This document shows, piece after piece, positions 16,107-24,540 of a stretch of DNA of 64,000 bases; position 1 is the stretch's first letter; each line of letters begins with the position of its first letter. The notes under the pieces were generated by a model that was not told where the DNA came from, ran no database searches, and saw only the letters and a list, made by a program, of their open reading frames with translations. The DNA comes from Erysipelotrichaceae bacterium (GTDB taxonomy: Bacteria; Bacillota_I; Bacilli_A; Erysipelotrichales; Erysipelotrichaceae), in NCBI GenBank assembly GCA_017550145.1, contig JAFZQG010000006.1, positions 1 to 64,000 of the forward strand, in the 5' to 3' direction. The position numbers and the translations under genes are program-made.

Positions 16107-17618
16107 TTAGAATTCAATACTTATATCATCAAATGAAGTATTTCCCTTAAGCAGATCCTCCATCCTCTTTTTCACTTTCTCATCAGGTTCCAGTACTGAA
16201 AACATATTCAATAAAATGTCCAGTTCAGGAAGAAGTTCTGATAAAGGTTTATTCAATTGCGATACCCATGCTTCGATAGTAGATAAAGCAAGATTTCTTG
16301 TCCTGATCGGCTCAGACTGCAATCCTGTTTCCACAAAATCGACTCCTTCTAAAGGGTATCTGTTTAATTCCTGAAGCAGGCACTCCAGAGCTCTCTGTTT
16401 CCAGTAATTCTCACCCAGGCCGAGCGTTGTTGATGGAGAAGTTTTCATTTCATTCAAAGGAAGATTTGTATGAAAAAGATCTATCACTTTATCTTTATAT
16501 TCCGGATCATCCATCAGATAGGAACACAGAAAATGCTTATCTTTGAATGAAGATTCCATCAGCTCATAAAGATCGTTCCTGTAATCAATATTCAGTTCTT
16601 CTGCCAGTTCGATATTATGACCTTTCTTAACAGCTTCTTTTACCAGTTCACGGCATTTATCCGTATTAATGATCTCGTTGCATAAAGAAACTATTTCTTC
16701 ATTTTCCTGTTCAAAATACTCTTTTATTTCCAGAACTGTTTCAAAGTCTTCAATTTCATCCGCATAATTTCTGGCATAACTAAGAAATACAAGAATCACT
16801 TCTTCTTTATTCTCTATTTTCGATAATCCGGCCACCGCAGATTCATTCAGCATTCCTCTGATGATATCTCTGATACTGGTATATTCTTCCTTGGATTGAA
16901 TATTGTGTATTAATTCATTGCATCCTGCTTTATTCCAGCAGATTAAAGCCGAATATGAGTCCATGACATCATTATGAACTCCGTCCATTAAGAACCACTT
17001 TCTGATTTCTTCGTTAACCGGTTCGATTATTTCAATCGCATGGATCCTGCCCCAGCTATGAACCTTTTTAGCCAGCTGCCAGATTTCGTTATTGCCGTCT
17101 TTCCATTTTGCCATGACATAAATCGCAAACAGTGTAAATTCATCACTTAAGCCGATTATTCTTGTAGCTCTTTTTATTTCTTCATTTTTATCAGTCACAA
17201 ACAGTTCCAGAAAAGACAGTCCCAGTTTAACCATTTCTCTTCTGGATGCATTGATTAACAGATACAGACCGTATTTATTCAGATTTACCGCATCCAGATC
17301 ATTTCTGTGACTGTTGATATATGACTGCAAAGGATCGATGATCTGTAAAGCGTGTTTCCTTGAAGTAAGCTTTATAAACAGTTCATCAGCCTTTTCATAA
17401 TTTCCATCCGAAACATATTTAAGTGCCTCAATCATTAAAGATTTATCTTCATCATCCAGATCAGAATAACCCATATGATAGACGGCAACGCCATCCATGG
17501 CTCCATCAGCCCAGATTATTTCTTCGTCATTATCTGCTTCTTTCGGCAAGGAAAAATCACGGGGTAATTCTCCGTTGACTAATGATGATTCTATATATTT
17601 AAGTAATGAAGTATCCAT
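16107..17618 (-). CDS. Large helical-repeat protein of unknown function
   Basis: This 503-residue soluble protein is almost all helical and acidic, with HEAT/TPR-like stretches (for example YEKADELFIKLTSRKHALQIIDP and REMVKLGLSFLELFV). Similar clostridial proteins have at times been labelled limonene hydroxylase, a name I would not trust. The start ATG at 17618 has GGAG six bases upstream; a TTG four codons earlier overlaps that site. A promoter with TTGTGA and TAGAAT boxes stands just before it, so it opens a new transcription unit. Confidence 0.6.
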   Translation of the reverse strand: MDTSLLKYIESSLVNGELPRDFSLPKEADNDEEIIWADGAMDGVAVYHMGYSDLDDEDKSLMIEALKYVSDGNYEKADELFIKLTSRKHALQIIDPLQSYINSHRNDLDAVNLNKYGLYLLINASRREMVKLGLSFLELFVTDKNEEIKRATRIIGLSDEFTLFAIYVMAKWKDGNNEIWQLAKKVHSWGRIHAIEIIEPVNEEIRKWFLMDGVHNDVMDSYSALICWNKAGCNELIHNIQSKEEYTSIRDIIRGMLNESAVAGLSKIENKEEVILVFLSYARNYADEIEDFETVLEIKEYFEQENEEIVSLCNEIINTDKCRELVKEAVKKGHNIELAEELNIDYRNDLYELMESSFKDKHFLCSYLMDDPEYKDKVIDLFHTNLPLNEMKTSPSTTLGLGENYWKQRALECLLQELNRYPLEGVDFVETGLQSEPIRTRNLALSTIEAWVSQLNKPLSELLPELDILLNMFSVLEPDEKVKKRMEDLLKGNTSFDDISIEF

Positions 17619-17660
17619 ATTTTTCTCCAAAAATGATTGCTGCTTTATTCTCTTAAACCT

Positions 17661-17690
17661 ATTCTATCAGGGACCGGATAGTCATCACAA
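17661..17690 (-). promoter_or_regulatory. Candidate promoter of the helical-repeat gene
   Basis: TTGTGA and TAGAAT are separated by 18 bases, about 43 bases before the start codon, right after the terminator of the upstream operon. Confidence 0.5.
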
Positions 17691-17705
17691 TCGATACCTT
17701 GCATT

Positions 17706-17741
17706 GAAAAAGGCAGATATCATTCATCAATATACTGCCTT
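17706..17741 (-). terminator. Terminator after the DUF3795 pair
   Basis: AAGGCAG and CTGCCTT arms with a long loop are followed by a T-run on the minus strand. Confidence 0.75.
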
Positions 17742-17747
17742 CATGTT

Positions 17748-18083
17748 TTATCCGTTTTTAAGGTTCTCTAAAGCCTGTGGATTACCGGAAGTGATCATCT
17801 TGAGTTTCTCACAGGTTTCGAGTTCCTTGCAGTCGGCACAGGTAATAAATCTTTTCTCAACAACACACTGCCTGATCTGACAGTATGAAGCACAGAACGG
17901 TGTTTTTACTCCGACGATTCGACAGCCTGTACAGTTGATCATTTCCGGTGTGATCTCGGCATTATTCAGTTCGCTCCATAATTTCGCAACTTTCTTTCTT
18001 AATTCATCATCATTGTTTTCTGTCGCAATACGGGCTTCACATGTTTCACAATCCAGTCCGCACATTCCTATATAATCTTTCAT
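17748..18083 (-). CDS. DUF3795 cysteine-rich protein
   Basis: The 111-residue protein starts with MCGLDCETCEARIAT, the signature of DUF3795, and has further clusters CTGCRIVGVKTPFCASYCQIRQC and CADCKELETC. The pattern suggests two or more metal sites, zinc or an iron-sulfur centre. The family has no assigned function. Its start overlaps the stop of a second cysteine-rich gene by four bases, so the two are translationally coupled. Confidence 0.85.
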   Translation of the reverse strand: MKDYIGMCGLDCETCEARIATENNDDELRKKVAKLWSELNNAEITPEMINCTGCRIVGVKTPFCASYCQIRQCVVEKRFITCADCKELETCEKLKMITSGNPQALENLKNG

Positions 18084-18457
18084 TTTCTATTCCCCGTTTT
18101 AATAAAACTTATCAGTTCTTCAACATCATTAAAATCATCATAGTCGCCGTTTATATCATCAACGTGATAGACAACCCCGGCTTTCTCATTTCTTTCAAGG
18201 CAATCAAGAAGTTCTTCTTCACCATAACGTCTCACAAACTCATTGAATCCGTAAGGTTTTATTTTTGACAATAAACCTTTATGGCATTCAAGATCGCATT
18301 CATAGCAGTGATTCAGTCCATTCTCAATAGAACATCTTCTGTTTTCACACCATTCTCTATCCGGACAGTCTTCTGAATTGCAGCCTCTGCAGTGCTCATT
18401 TTCACTGCACAGACAGCAGGCCAGTCCGCATCTTCCTATTCCCAGTTCTCTTTTCAT
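18080..18457 (-). CDS. Second cysteine-rich DUF3795-like protein
   Basis: The N-terminal half packs cysteines as GRCGLACCLCSENEHCRGC, CPDREWCENRRC and CYECDLECHKG, a diverged version of the DUF3795 pattern. The C-terminal half (FNEFVRRYGEEELLDCLERNEKAGVVYHV) is helical and acidic. It overlaps the next DUF3795 gene by four bases. A paired metal-binding role is likely, but no reaction can be assigned. Confidence 0.75.
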   Translation of the reverse strand: MKRELGIGRCGLACCLCSENEHCRGCNSEDCPDREWCENRRCSIENGLNHCYECDLECHKGLLSKIKPYGFNEFVRRYGEEELLDCLERNEKAGVVYHVDDINGDYDDFNDVEELISFIKTGNRK

Positions 18458-18460
18458 CTA

Positions 18461-19096
18461 TTACTTTTCCTTCCTGATCTGATGTCTGATAACGGTCTTC
18501 CATTTTGCTGGATCGACTTTTCTGGCATCGGTCAAATAAATCTCGTGATGAAGACGTCCGTTATTGAAATCATTCTCATAACCGTTATCTTTAAGATATT
18601 CATCCATCACAGCGACAGTTGCGGGTTCATCATCATAAGGCCCTATATGCATGATCTGAACACAAAGTCCTTCATCGATCGTCATGAATTCAGCAATCGA
18701 GCAGTCGATCTTCTTTTTCGCAGTCGCTGTTTTAACGGCCCAGTCAAAGTCTTTCTTAGTAATGAAATCAGGCAGACGGATAACCGAGATCCAGTTAAAA
18801 GAAGACTTGTTTGAATAATCGACACCATCTACTCCATCCTGCCACCAGAAACCTTCGAGCGGCGGTACGACATATTCATAGAATCCTTTGATCTTATAGT
18901 CTGTTTTATAGCTCATTTTCAGTGTATATGCCAGAGCATAAAGCACACCGATCGCTTTCTGATAAGCTCCATCAGCTTCGTTTGGATCTCCCTTTCCTTT
19001 CACGGCTAAATAATTAGCTTTAGGAACCATTACGATCTCCGGTTTGTTTTTAGGCAGATAAAACTCTTTATATTCTTTTTTGAAATCAAAAGCCAT
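18461..19096 (-). CDS. GyrI-like domain protein
   Basis: This 211-residue protein is a stand-alone GyrI-like family member: MAFDFKKEYKEFYLPKNKP, then YLAVKGKGDPNE, GFYEYVVPPLEGFWW, SVIRLPDFITKKDFDWAV and GLCVQIMHIGPYDDEPATV. These segments are typical of the subfamily linked to small-molecule binding or detoxification. No DNA-binding domain is present. It is the third GyrI-like domain of the array and sits in the TetR-headed unit. Confidence 0.85.
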   Translation of the reverse strand: MAFDFKKEYKEFYLPKNKPEIVMVPKANYLAVKGKGDPNEADGAYQKAIGVLYALAYTLKMSYKTDYKIKGFYEYVVPPLEGFWWQDGVDGVDYSNKSSFNWISVIRLPDFITKKDFDWAVKTATAKKKIDCSIAEFMTIDEGLCVQIMHIGPYDDEPATVAVMDEYLKDNGYENDFNNGRLHHEIYLTDARKVDPAKWKTVIRHQIRKEK

Positions 19097-19097
19097 T

Positions 19098-19745
19098 TTA
19101 GTCCTCCTGTTTTTTGACTATAAGTTTATTTATATAGACACCCAATATTCCGGTAAAGATTACTGCACTGTAAGTGGAAAATCTCTCTATTATGCCAAAG
19201 ACATCTTTAGGAAAGACATTTGTACCTATCGCTCCGAAGAACATGCATCCTAAAGCAATCAAAGAAAGTGTTCCGAGTAGTTTCTCTTTAATTCCGAAAC
19301 TTCCGATAGAGATCATGATCAGCGAAATGATCGAAAGAATCACAACCAATGCTGTAATGACGTATACATGTACGAAAGACTGAAAACTGCCATCATATCC
19401 GCTTCCGGTCAGAGGAAACAGTGAATAACCGATCGCTGAAACATAATTCATCAGCGAAAACAGATATATTCCCAGTTTCAGTGTTTTATTCAGATCATAA
19501 GCCAGAATGAAAAGAAATGCGCAGCACAGACAGCTGAAGATTCCGTATATGGAAGTATATCCGCTGGCAATATAGTATGACGGCGCCCCGACGGCCGTGA
19601 GATCACTTACTGCCTGAGTCAACCGGTCATATCCCGGATAATACATTCCGCCGATAATATCGTGTAACAGATAAAAGACTACACAAAGGATACCGCTTAA
19701 CATTGTCCAATTGCATAATCTTTTTATCAGTTTTTCATTATCCAT
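19098..19745 (-). CDS. DUF998 family integral membrane protein
   Basis: The 215-residue protein has six hydrophobic segments. LLHDIIGGMYYPGYDRLTQAVSDLTAVGAPS is the conserved first loop of DUF998 proteins, and GIKEKLLGTLSLIALGCMFFGAIG lies near the end. The family is of unknown function. Its start overlaps the end of the GNAT gene upstream by eight bases. Confidence 0.75.
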   Translation of the reverse strand: MDNEKLIKRLCNWTMLSGILCVVFYLLHDIIGGMYYPGYDRLTQAVSDLTAVGAPSYYIASGYTSIYGIFSCLCCAFLFILAYDLNKTLKLGIYLFSLMNYVSAIGYSLFPLTGSGYDGSFQSFVHVYVITALVVILSIISLIMISIGSFGIKEKLLGTLSLIALGCMFFGAIGTNVFPKDVFGIIERFSTYSAVIFTGILGVYINKLIVKKQED

Positions 19746-20271
19746 AATTCTTTCTCCAATCTTCCCTGCTTATCATCGAAACATGATGCAGACTGCCGTA
19801 TTTGTCTGTATATTCTTTTTCAAAATGCATGCCTATCGCTTCTGCCGTTTTATAAGAAGCGATATTATCGCTTGAACAGTAGGAATATAATGCCTGGAAA
19901 TCACGTTTATTAAATGTCCAGTCTCTTACTGCCGCAGCTGCTTCTTTAGCGTATCCTTTATGATGAAGATCTCTGCGGATGTGAAAGCCTATTTCAGGTA
20001 ACAACTTGCCATCGATGTCCTGCATGCTTAAACCGCAGTCACCGATCATTTCATCATTTTCTTTTAGACATACAGCCCAGAGTCCGAATCCGTAATCTCT
20101 GTAACAGTTCATGCACCATTCGATCCAGCCTTTAACATTTTCCTCGGCAAACTGATTTTTATAGTAACGCATATTTTCTCTATCGGCTAAAACAGCATAT
20201 AGCGCCTCAAAATCATCAGTGTCCATTTCCCTGAGATAAAGTCTGTCTGTTTCGATCACTGTCTTTTTCAT
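19738..20271 (-). CDS. GNAT acetyltransferase, RimJ/RimL type
   Basis: TDRLYLREMDTDDFEALYAV at the N-terminus, then GDCGLSM, EIGFHIRRDLHHKGYAKEAAAA and SSDNIASYKTAEAIGMHFEKEY, define a RimJ/RimL-type N-acetyltransferase of 177 residues. I chose the ATG at 20271, just after the stop of the upstream gene; an upstream in-frame start would overlap that gene and lacks family similarity. The substrate is unknown. Confidence 0.87.
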   Translation of the reverse strand: MKKTVIETDRLYLREMDTDDFEALYAVLADRENMRYYKNQFAEENVKGWIEWCMNCYRDYGFGLWAVCLKENDEMIGDCGLSMQDIDGKLLPEIGFHIRRDLHHKGYAKEAAAAVRDWTFNKRDFQALYSYCSSDNIASYKTAEAIGMHFEKEYTDKYGSLHHVSMISREDWRKNYG

Positions 20272-20273
20272 CT

Positions 20274-20960
20274 TTAGAATTCTTTTCTCTTTATTTCTTC
20301 CCAGTTTCTGTTTTCGCACCAGTAAATGACTTTATCACTCACATCATAGACCATTGAAACAACCGTCGGGCAGACTGTCTGGGATACTTCCTTAAGAATG
20401 CAGAAACAGTCTTCGACATCAAATTCATCATCTGTCTTCTCTAACATCAGCTGAACTTTCTGGTAACGGTCATAGCCCATCCAGGGGTGTTGTTCAGAAT
20501 CCATCTTGTATGGCGAGAAATTGGTCATGACTTTATATTTCGGTTTCTCGAAATACTGAGTTCCCTGTCCCGGAATGATATATAAGACATTGCCGTCTTT
20601 ATCCGACAAGGCAGACATGAATGTCAGTCCCGGAACACTGCAGGCATCTTCGTTTTCTGCGATATCCTTGATTTCTTCGAAGGACTTTTTCATCGTCAAA
20701 AGATCGATATCCAGATTGATCACATTATTCTCTTTTCCTGTTTTCGGATCACTTCTTGAATCAAAAGGCCAGCAGGTCGGCATCCCGACGAAGTCTCCCT
20801 TTTTATTTCCTCCGAATAAAGGCATCCAGCCTTCTTTGGCATCATTTATTTCAATGAAGACACCATTATCATCAGGCATTACTCTGTATTCCATATCCAG
20901 AAGATCCAGGTTCCAGCCTACGATAGTCTTATTTTTATTTACGATTATGCTTGTACACAT
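20274..20960 (-). CDS. Linear amide C-N hydrolase (choloylglycine-hydrolase-like Ntn enzyme)
   Basis: The protein begins MCTSIIV, so Cys2 becomes the N-terminal nucleophile after methionine removal, as in Ntn hydrolases. GWNLDLLDMEYRV and FVGMPTCWPFDSRSD follow, and the later VMTNFSPYK plus GYDRYQKVQ segments carry the expected Asn and Arg. The family includes bile-salt hydrolases, penicillin V acylases and acyl-CoA:6-APA acyltransferase-like enzymes. At 228 residues it is shorter than bile-salt hydrolases, so another amide is the likelier substrate. Confidence 0.8.
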   Translation of the reverse strand: MCTSIIVNKNKTIVGWNLDLLDMEYRVMPDDNGVFIEINDAKEGWMPLFGGNKKGDFVGMPTCWPFDSRSDPKTGKENNVINLDIDLLTMKKSFEEIKDIAENEDACSVPGLTFMSALSDKDGNVLYIIPGQGTQYFEKPKYKVMTNFSPYKMDSEQHPWMGYDRYQKVQLMLEKTDDEFDVEDCFCILKEVSQTVCPTVVSMVYDVSDKVIYWCENRNWEEIKRKEF

Positions 20961-20977
20961 ACTCTTTCTATCTTTGT

Positions 20978-21820
20978 TTAATTCTGAATATTCTTTTTCT
21001 TACTGATTAACACAATAATCAGAACAATTATCCATATACAGATTATGGTCAGAATTCCGGTTTCGGAAACCAGATACATCATCTTGTCTCCTCTGGTGAT
21101 CAGCTGAAAGATACCCTGATCGTAATTGTTATGAGATGCATGAAGGAATGCCGCAGGCCACATACTGCCGCTTACGTCAGCTAAATAACCGAATATTATG
21201 CCGGCTCCCGTAATGCAGAGAATGAATGCTGGTATCCTGTACCACAGAGATGTCTCAGCCATATAGTTACCGAATATCAGTATAGGAAGATGCCAGCAGG
21301 ACCAGAATAATCCGGTATATATCAAGGTTTTCTTTAGACCGATTCTTTCTTTTAAAGCCGGGACCAGAAAACCGCGCCAGCCGATTTCTTCACCAGTTGC
21401 AGATATAAGATTGATGAAATTATTGATGATCATAGCCGGAACCAGATCCGCCAGTATCAAATTCAAAGGAACACCGTTATAAGCGAAATCTTCAGGATAG
21501 ATCTTCCAGTAGATCATATATGGAATCAAAAGATAAACCAGCGTAATCAGAAAACCCAGGATCATATATCTGATCTTGCATCTTCTGAAACCGATACGTG
21601 CAAAAAACTCTTTTAGAGACAGCTTTTCCTTTTTCTGTCTGGCTGATACATAATTGGCAACTATAGCCGAAACAGCCGGCATCCACATCATAATCAGAAC
21701 GAAATATGCAATACCGGTCCGAATATAAGCTATTTCAAATATCAGTGAAAGAACAATAACCAGTATAAAAAACACTTTTAATGATTCATCTGTCCAGATT
21801 GTATTGTTTGTAACATTCAT
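20978..21820 (-). CDS. CPBP-family intramembrane glutamic protease
   Basis: About 280 residues with eight membrane helices contain the CPBP/Abi motif EEIGWRGFLVPAL in the middle, then the FWSCWHLPI and ASHNNYDQG histidine motifs that complete the active site. Relatives act as prenyl-protein-type proteases or bacteriocin self-immunity factors. The ATG at 21820 is better spaced from AAGG than the one two codons upstream. It directly follows the TetR gene. Confidence 0.9.
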   Translation of the reverse strand: MNVTNNTIWTDESLKVFFILVIVLSLIFEIAYIRTGIAYFVLIMMWMPAVSAIVANYVSARQKKEKLSLKEFFARIGFRRCKIRYMILGFLITLVYLLIPYMIYWKIYPEDFAYNGVPLNLILADLVPAMIINNFINLISATGEEIGWRGFLVPALKERIGLKKTLIYTGLFWSCWHLPILIFGNYMAETSLWYRIPAFILCITGAGIIFGYLADVSGSMWPAAFLHASHNNYDQGIFQLITRGDKMMYLVSETGILTIICIWIIVLIIVLISKKKNIQN

Positions 21821-21852
21821 ATTCATCTACCTTCTTTCAAATAATCAGTTCT

Positions 21853-22437
21853 TTATTTCTTATAGGTATCGCAGAAGTGCCTGATATGTTTCTCGATCAG
21901 CTTCATGGCTTCCTCTTCATATTCCGGTTTACGGTCAACTTCCGAAACAAAGAGCACAACCGGAGAAACGAATTCCAACGCCATCAAAGAAGGATCATCT
22001 TTTCTGAATAAACCTTTCTTAATCAGTTCATCCATGATTCTGGTATACATTTTCTGTAAACCGTCTATCTGATGTCTGGTGGTAATATCTGCCAGCCTTT
22101 CACTGCGGAACTGTTCCTGAACCAGAAACATTCTGATCTTTCTGATCATCGGATCACTCATGGTGAAACTGGTTCTTTTTATGGATGATCTGATGAATTC
22201 TTCCATATTGGCAGGAAGATTTCCGATATGATCAGCCGAACCGAAATTCTCTTCATAACGCTGCTCAGCAGCATCGATCAGTGAATTGAGGATATCTTCT
22301 TTGCCTTTGAAATGTTTATACAGCGAAGGTGCTTTAATACCCACGCTTGAGGCAATCTGTTCCACACTCGTGCCGTCATAGCCGTTTTTCGCAAACAGCG
22401 TCAGTGATGCATCCAGAATCCGATCTTTTGTAGACAT
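21853..22437 (-). CDS. TetR/AcrR-family regulator
   Basis: Residues 1-50 form the TetR helix-turn-helix (ILDASLTLFAKNGYDGTSVEQIA, then KAPSLYKHFKGKEDIL). The C-terminal 140 residues are the ligand and dimer part. GGAGG stands six bases before the ATG. The promoter carries two GCTAA/TTAGC palindromes, one between the -35 and -10 boxes and one just downstream, so the protein probably represses its own unit, which continues into the CPBP, Ntn hydrolase and GNAT genes. Confidence 0.92.
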   Translation of the reverse strand: MSTKDRILDASLTLFAKNGYDGTSVEQIASSVGIKAPSLYKHFKGKEDILNSLIDAAEQRYEENFGSADHIGNLPANMEEFIRSSIKRTSFTMSDPMIRKIRMFLVQEQFRSERLADITTRHQIDGLQKMYTRIMDELIKKGLFRKDDPSLMALEFVSPVVLFVSEVDRKPEYEEEAMKLIEKHIRHFCDTYKK

Positions 22438-22452
22438 ACAAATCCTCCTTTA

Positions 22453-22500
22453 GCTAATACCTGTTAGCCTTATTTTAGCTAATATATATTAGCCTGTCAA
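22453..22500 (-). promoter_or_regulatory. TetR promoter with two operators
   Basis: TTGACA (22495-22500) and TAAAAT (22472-22477) have a 17-base spacer. The spacer contains the perfect 16-base palindrome GCTAATATATATTAGC (22478-22493). A second, imperfect copy, GCTAATACCTGTTAGC, lies at 22453-22468. Confidence 0.85.
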
Positions 22501-22545
22501 TAATAAAAACTCAGCTGCTTTTATAGCTGAGTTTATCTGTTTTAA

Positions 22546-23382
22546 TCAGATATTCTTATATACAAGACATATCTTTCCATCATCGGCATACATTACGCCA
22601 TCTCTGACAATTCCCTTTATCTCCCCTTTGATTATTCCGTCACATAAACTGATATATCTGTCGGTCAGTTCCGGCCCGATCGGTGCATCATGATGGGCAG
22701 GATATATGACGTTTATGTAGTTCTCTTTACAGAATTCTTTCAGTTTCAGAAGCGAATCTCTGTATCTTCTGACACTGGTCGATTCTTCAAAAGTAAGTAA
22801 AACAGCTTTATCACAAAGCGTATCACCGCTTATCAGAACGCCGGATCTTTCATCATAGAGACAGATGCTTCCGAAGGTATGACCTGGCGTTTCCAAGAAA
22901 TAGATCTTTCTGTTGCCCAGATCAAAATATCCCTTTTCAGGCAGATCGAGATATTTCACATTCATCCCACTGTTGTTAAGTTCGATATCTTTCTGATATT
23001 CTTCTATTGCTATATCATTGTTTAAACTGATATTGTGAATGATCATATCATTGATTTTCTTTAAGAAGAACGGATCTGAGTATTCTCTAGCGGTATTGAG
23101 ATCGTTCTTTGAAATATAGACTTCATCAAAATATCTGTTTCCTCCGATATGATCAGGATGTCCATGTGTATTTACAACCTTTATCGGCAGATCGGTCAGT
23201 TCATCAACATAGTTTATGACCATCGTTGAAGCATAGCCTGTATCGATCAGTAAGGCTTTCTCTTCGCCGATAAGCAGATACATATATACATCAGCCACGC
23301 CCAGATAGTAATACCTGATCTGATAGAAGTTTTCACTGATTCTGTCTGTTCCGTTTTTATTCATTTTCACTATCTCGTTCAT
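22546..23382 (-). CDS. MBL-fold metallo-hydrolase
   Basis: The metallo-beta-lactamase zinc motif appears as NTHGHPDHIGG, followed by LETPGHTFGSICLYDE, SGDTLCDK and YPAHHDAPIGPE. YMYLLIGEEKALLIDTGY is the usual first part. It is a cytosolic hydrolase of unknown substrate, possibly a thioester or lactone. The ATG at 23382 has AAGG seven bases upstream; it overlaps the end of the ATC-hydrolase-like gene by 26 bases, so the two are coupled. Confidence 0.87.
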   Translation of the reverse strand: MNEIVKMNKNGTDRISENFYQIRYYYLGVADVYMYLLIGEEKALLIDTGYASTMVINYVDELTDLPIKVVNTHGHPDHIGGNRYFDEVYISKNDLNTAREYSDPFFLKKINDMIIHNISLNNDIAIEEYQKDIELNNSGMNVKYLDLPEKGYFDLGNRKIYFLETPGHTFGSICLYDERSGVLISGDTLCDKAVLLTFEESTSVRRYRDSLLKLKEFCKENYINVIYPAHHDAPIGPELTDRYISLCDGIIKGEIKGIVRDGVMYADDGKICLVYKNI

Positions 23383-24019
23383 CTGTATCCTTATCGCCGA
23401 TATACCAGTAATCACAATAATCACCATTGACTGCGATGGTATGTTCTCTGATCAGTTCCGCATGCATAAGCGCAGCTGTCTGATAATCGAACTCACATAA
23501 TACCGGCATTATTTCCATATATCCGTTCTTCCTTGCAAAATCAGCTAACGGGCAGGAAGTAAAATCAAAAGCCAGTCCTTTTTCTCTGTTATGCGGATTG
23601 ATTTCAACTCTCCAGCTGTTGCCCCATTCACCATTAGCCAGTTTCTGATCAGACAGTACTTTATAATTCTCAAAACGTTTTCTTAATCTGTTCTGATTTT
23701 CAATTTTATTGAAATCAGCGAGCTTACTTAAAACAGGAATACTTTTAGGCATAAAACCGTTTATATAATCTTTCAGTTCTTCCTTGGTAATCTTTCTGTC
23801 TGTCGCATCATAAAAAGCGAATACTGCCAGAGCCATATACAGATTGGAGCTCATCCTGTTTTCTTTACCGCCGATATCTTCACCCTTTTCCATCAGTTTA
23901 CGGTAGTTTTCCAGCGTTAAGTTCCAGCGGCGTTTTGCTTCAGCTTTTGAATATTCTTTGCGCAGATACTTCTTGAATATATATGCGATATAAAACGGGT
24001 ATGGTCTGTAACTTATCAT
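23357..24019 (-). CDS. L-2-amino-thiazoline-4-carboxylic acid hydrolase-like protein
   Basis: The C-terminal half fits the ATC hydrolase family: FDFTSCPLADFARKNGYMEIMPVLCEFDY, ALMHAELIREHT and DYCDYWYIGDK hold the conserved Cys, His and Asp residues. In Pseudomonas the enzyme opens the thiazoline ring on the way to L-cysteine; in Bacillota the family is common and the substrate mostly untested. The N-terminal half is helical. It overlaps the MBL hydrolase gene, suggesting a two-step hydrolysis. Confidence 0.8.
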   Translation of the reverse strand: MISYRPYPFYIAYIFKKYLRKEYSKAEAKRRWNLTLENYRKLMEKGEDIGGKENRMSSNLYMALAVFAFYDATDRKITKEELKDYINGFMPKSIPVLSKLADFNKIENQNRLRKRFENYKVLSDQKLANGEWGNSWRVEINPHNREKGLAFDFTSCPLADFARKNGYMEIMPVLCEFDYQTAALMHAELIREHTIAVNGDYCDYWYIGDKDTDERDSENE

Positions 24020-24020
24020 A

Positions 24021-24533
24021 TTAATTGCCTATATATTCTAACTTGAGACGTTTCCAGTCTTCATCTAAAACATGGAAGTATTCTTCTTCGTCTGTTGCTA
24101 CTTCCTTAAATCCGGCAGCTTTATAACAGTTAAGAGCACTTTCATTATTATCGAAAACGACCAGATCGATCTTCTTAGCTTTCATGACTTCAAAGGCATG
24201 GTCTATCGCCAGCTCCAGCATTCTTTTACCGTAACCTTTACCTCTTTTACTGTCATCAACGATCACAAAACCGAAGCGGCAGATTCTGTTTTCGATATCC
24301 ACAAAACGGATAATCATATGACCGATGATTCCGTTTTCATCATAAGCTGTCAGTTTATGAAAATATTCCGTATCTGGAAAATCGGCATAATATCTGTTCA
24401 TGTCTTTCGCATTTATCGGATAAGATCCGTAACGATCGGCGCTCCATTTGCGTAATGAAACTTCATCCTTGATCCAGGAAACGATCGTTTCGGCATCACT
24501 TTCTTTATATGGCCTTATTTTCAGCATGCTCAT
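24021..24533 (-). CDS. GNAT acetyltransferase
   Basis: This 170-residue GNAT has RPYKESDAETIVSWIKDE at the start, GHMIIRFVD and CRFGFVIVDDSKRGKGYGKRMLELAI for the acetyl-CoA site, and ALNCYKAAGFKEV near the end. The RKWSADRYGSYPI segment resembles the ElaA/RimI-like enzymes common in Bacillota. The target is unknown. Confidence 0.88.
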   Translation of the reverse strand: MSMLKIRPYKESDAETIVSWIKDEVSLRKWSADRYGSYPINAKDMNRYYADFPDTEYFHKLTAYDENGIIGHMIIRFVDIENRICRFGFVIVDDSKRGKGYGKRMLELAIDHAFEVMKAKKIDLVVFDNNESALNCYKAAGFKEVATDEEEYFHVLDEDWKRLKLEYIGN

Positions 24534-24540
24534 AACCTGA

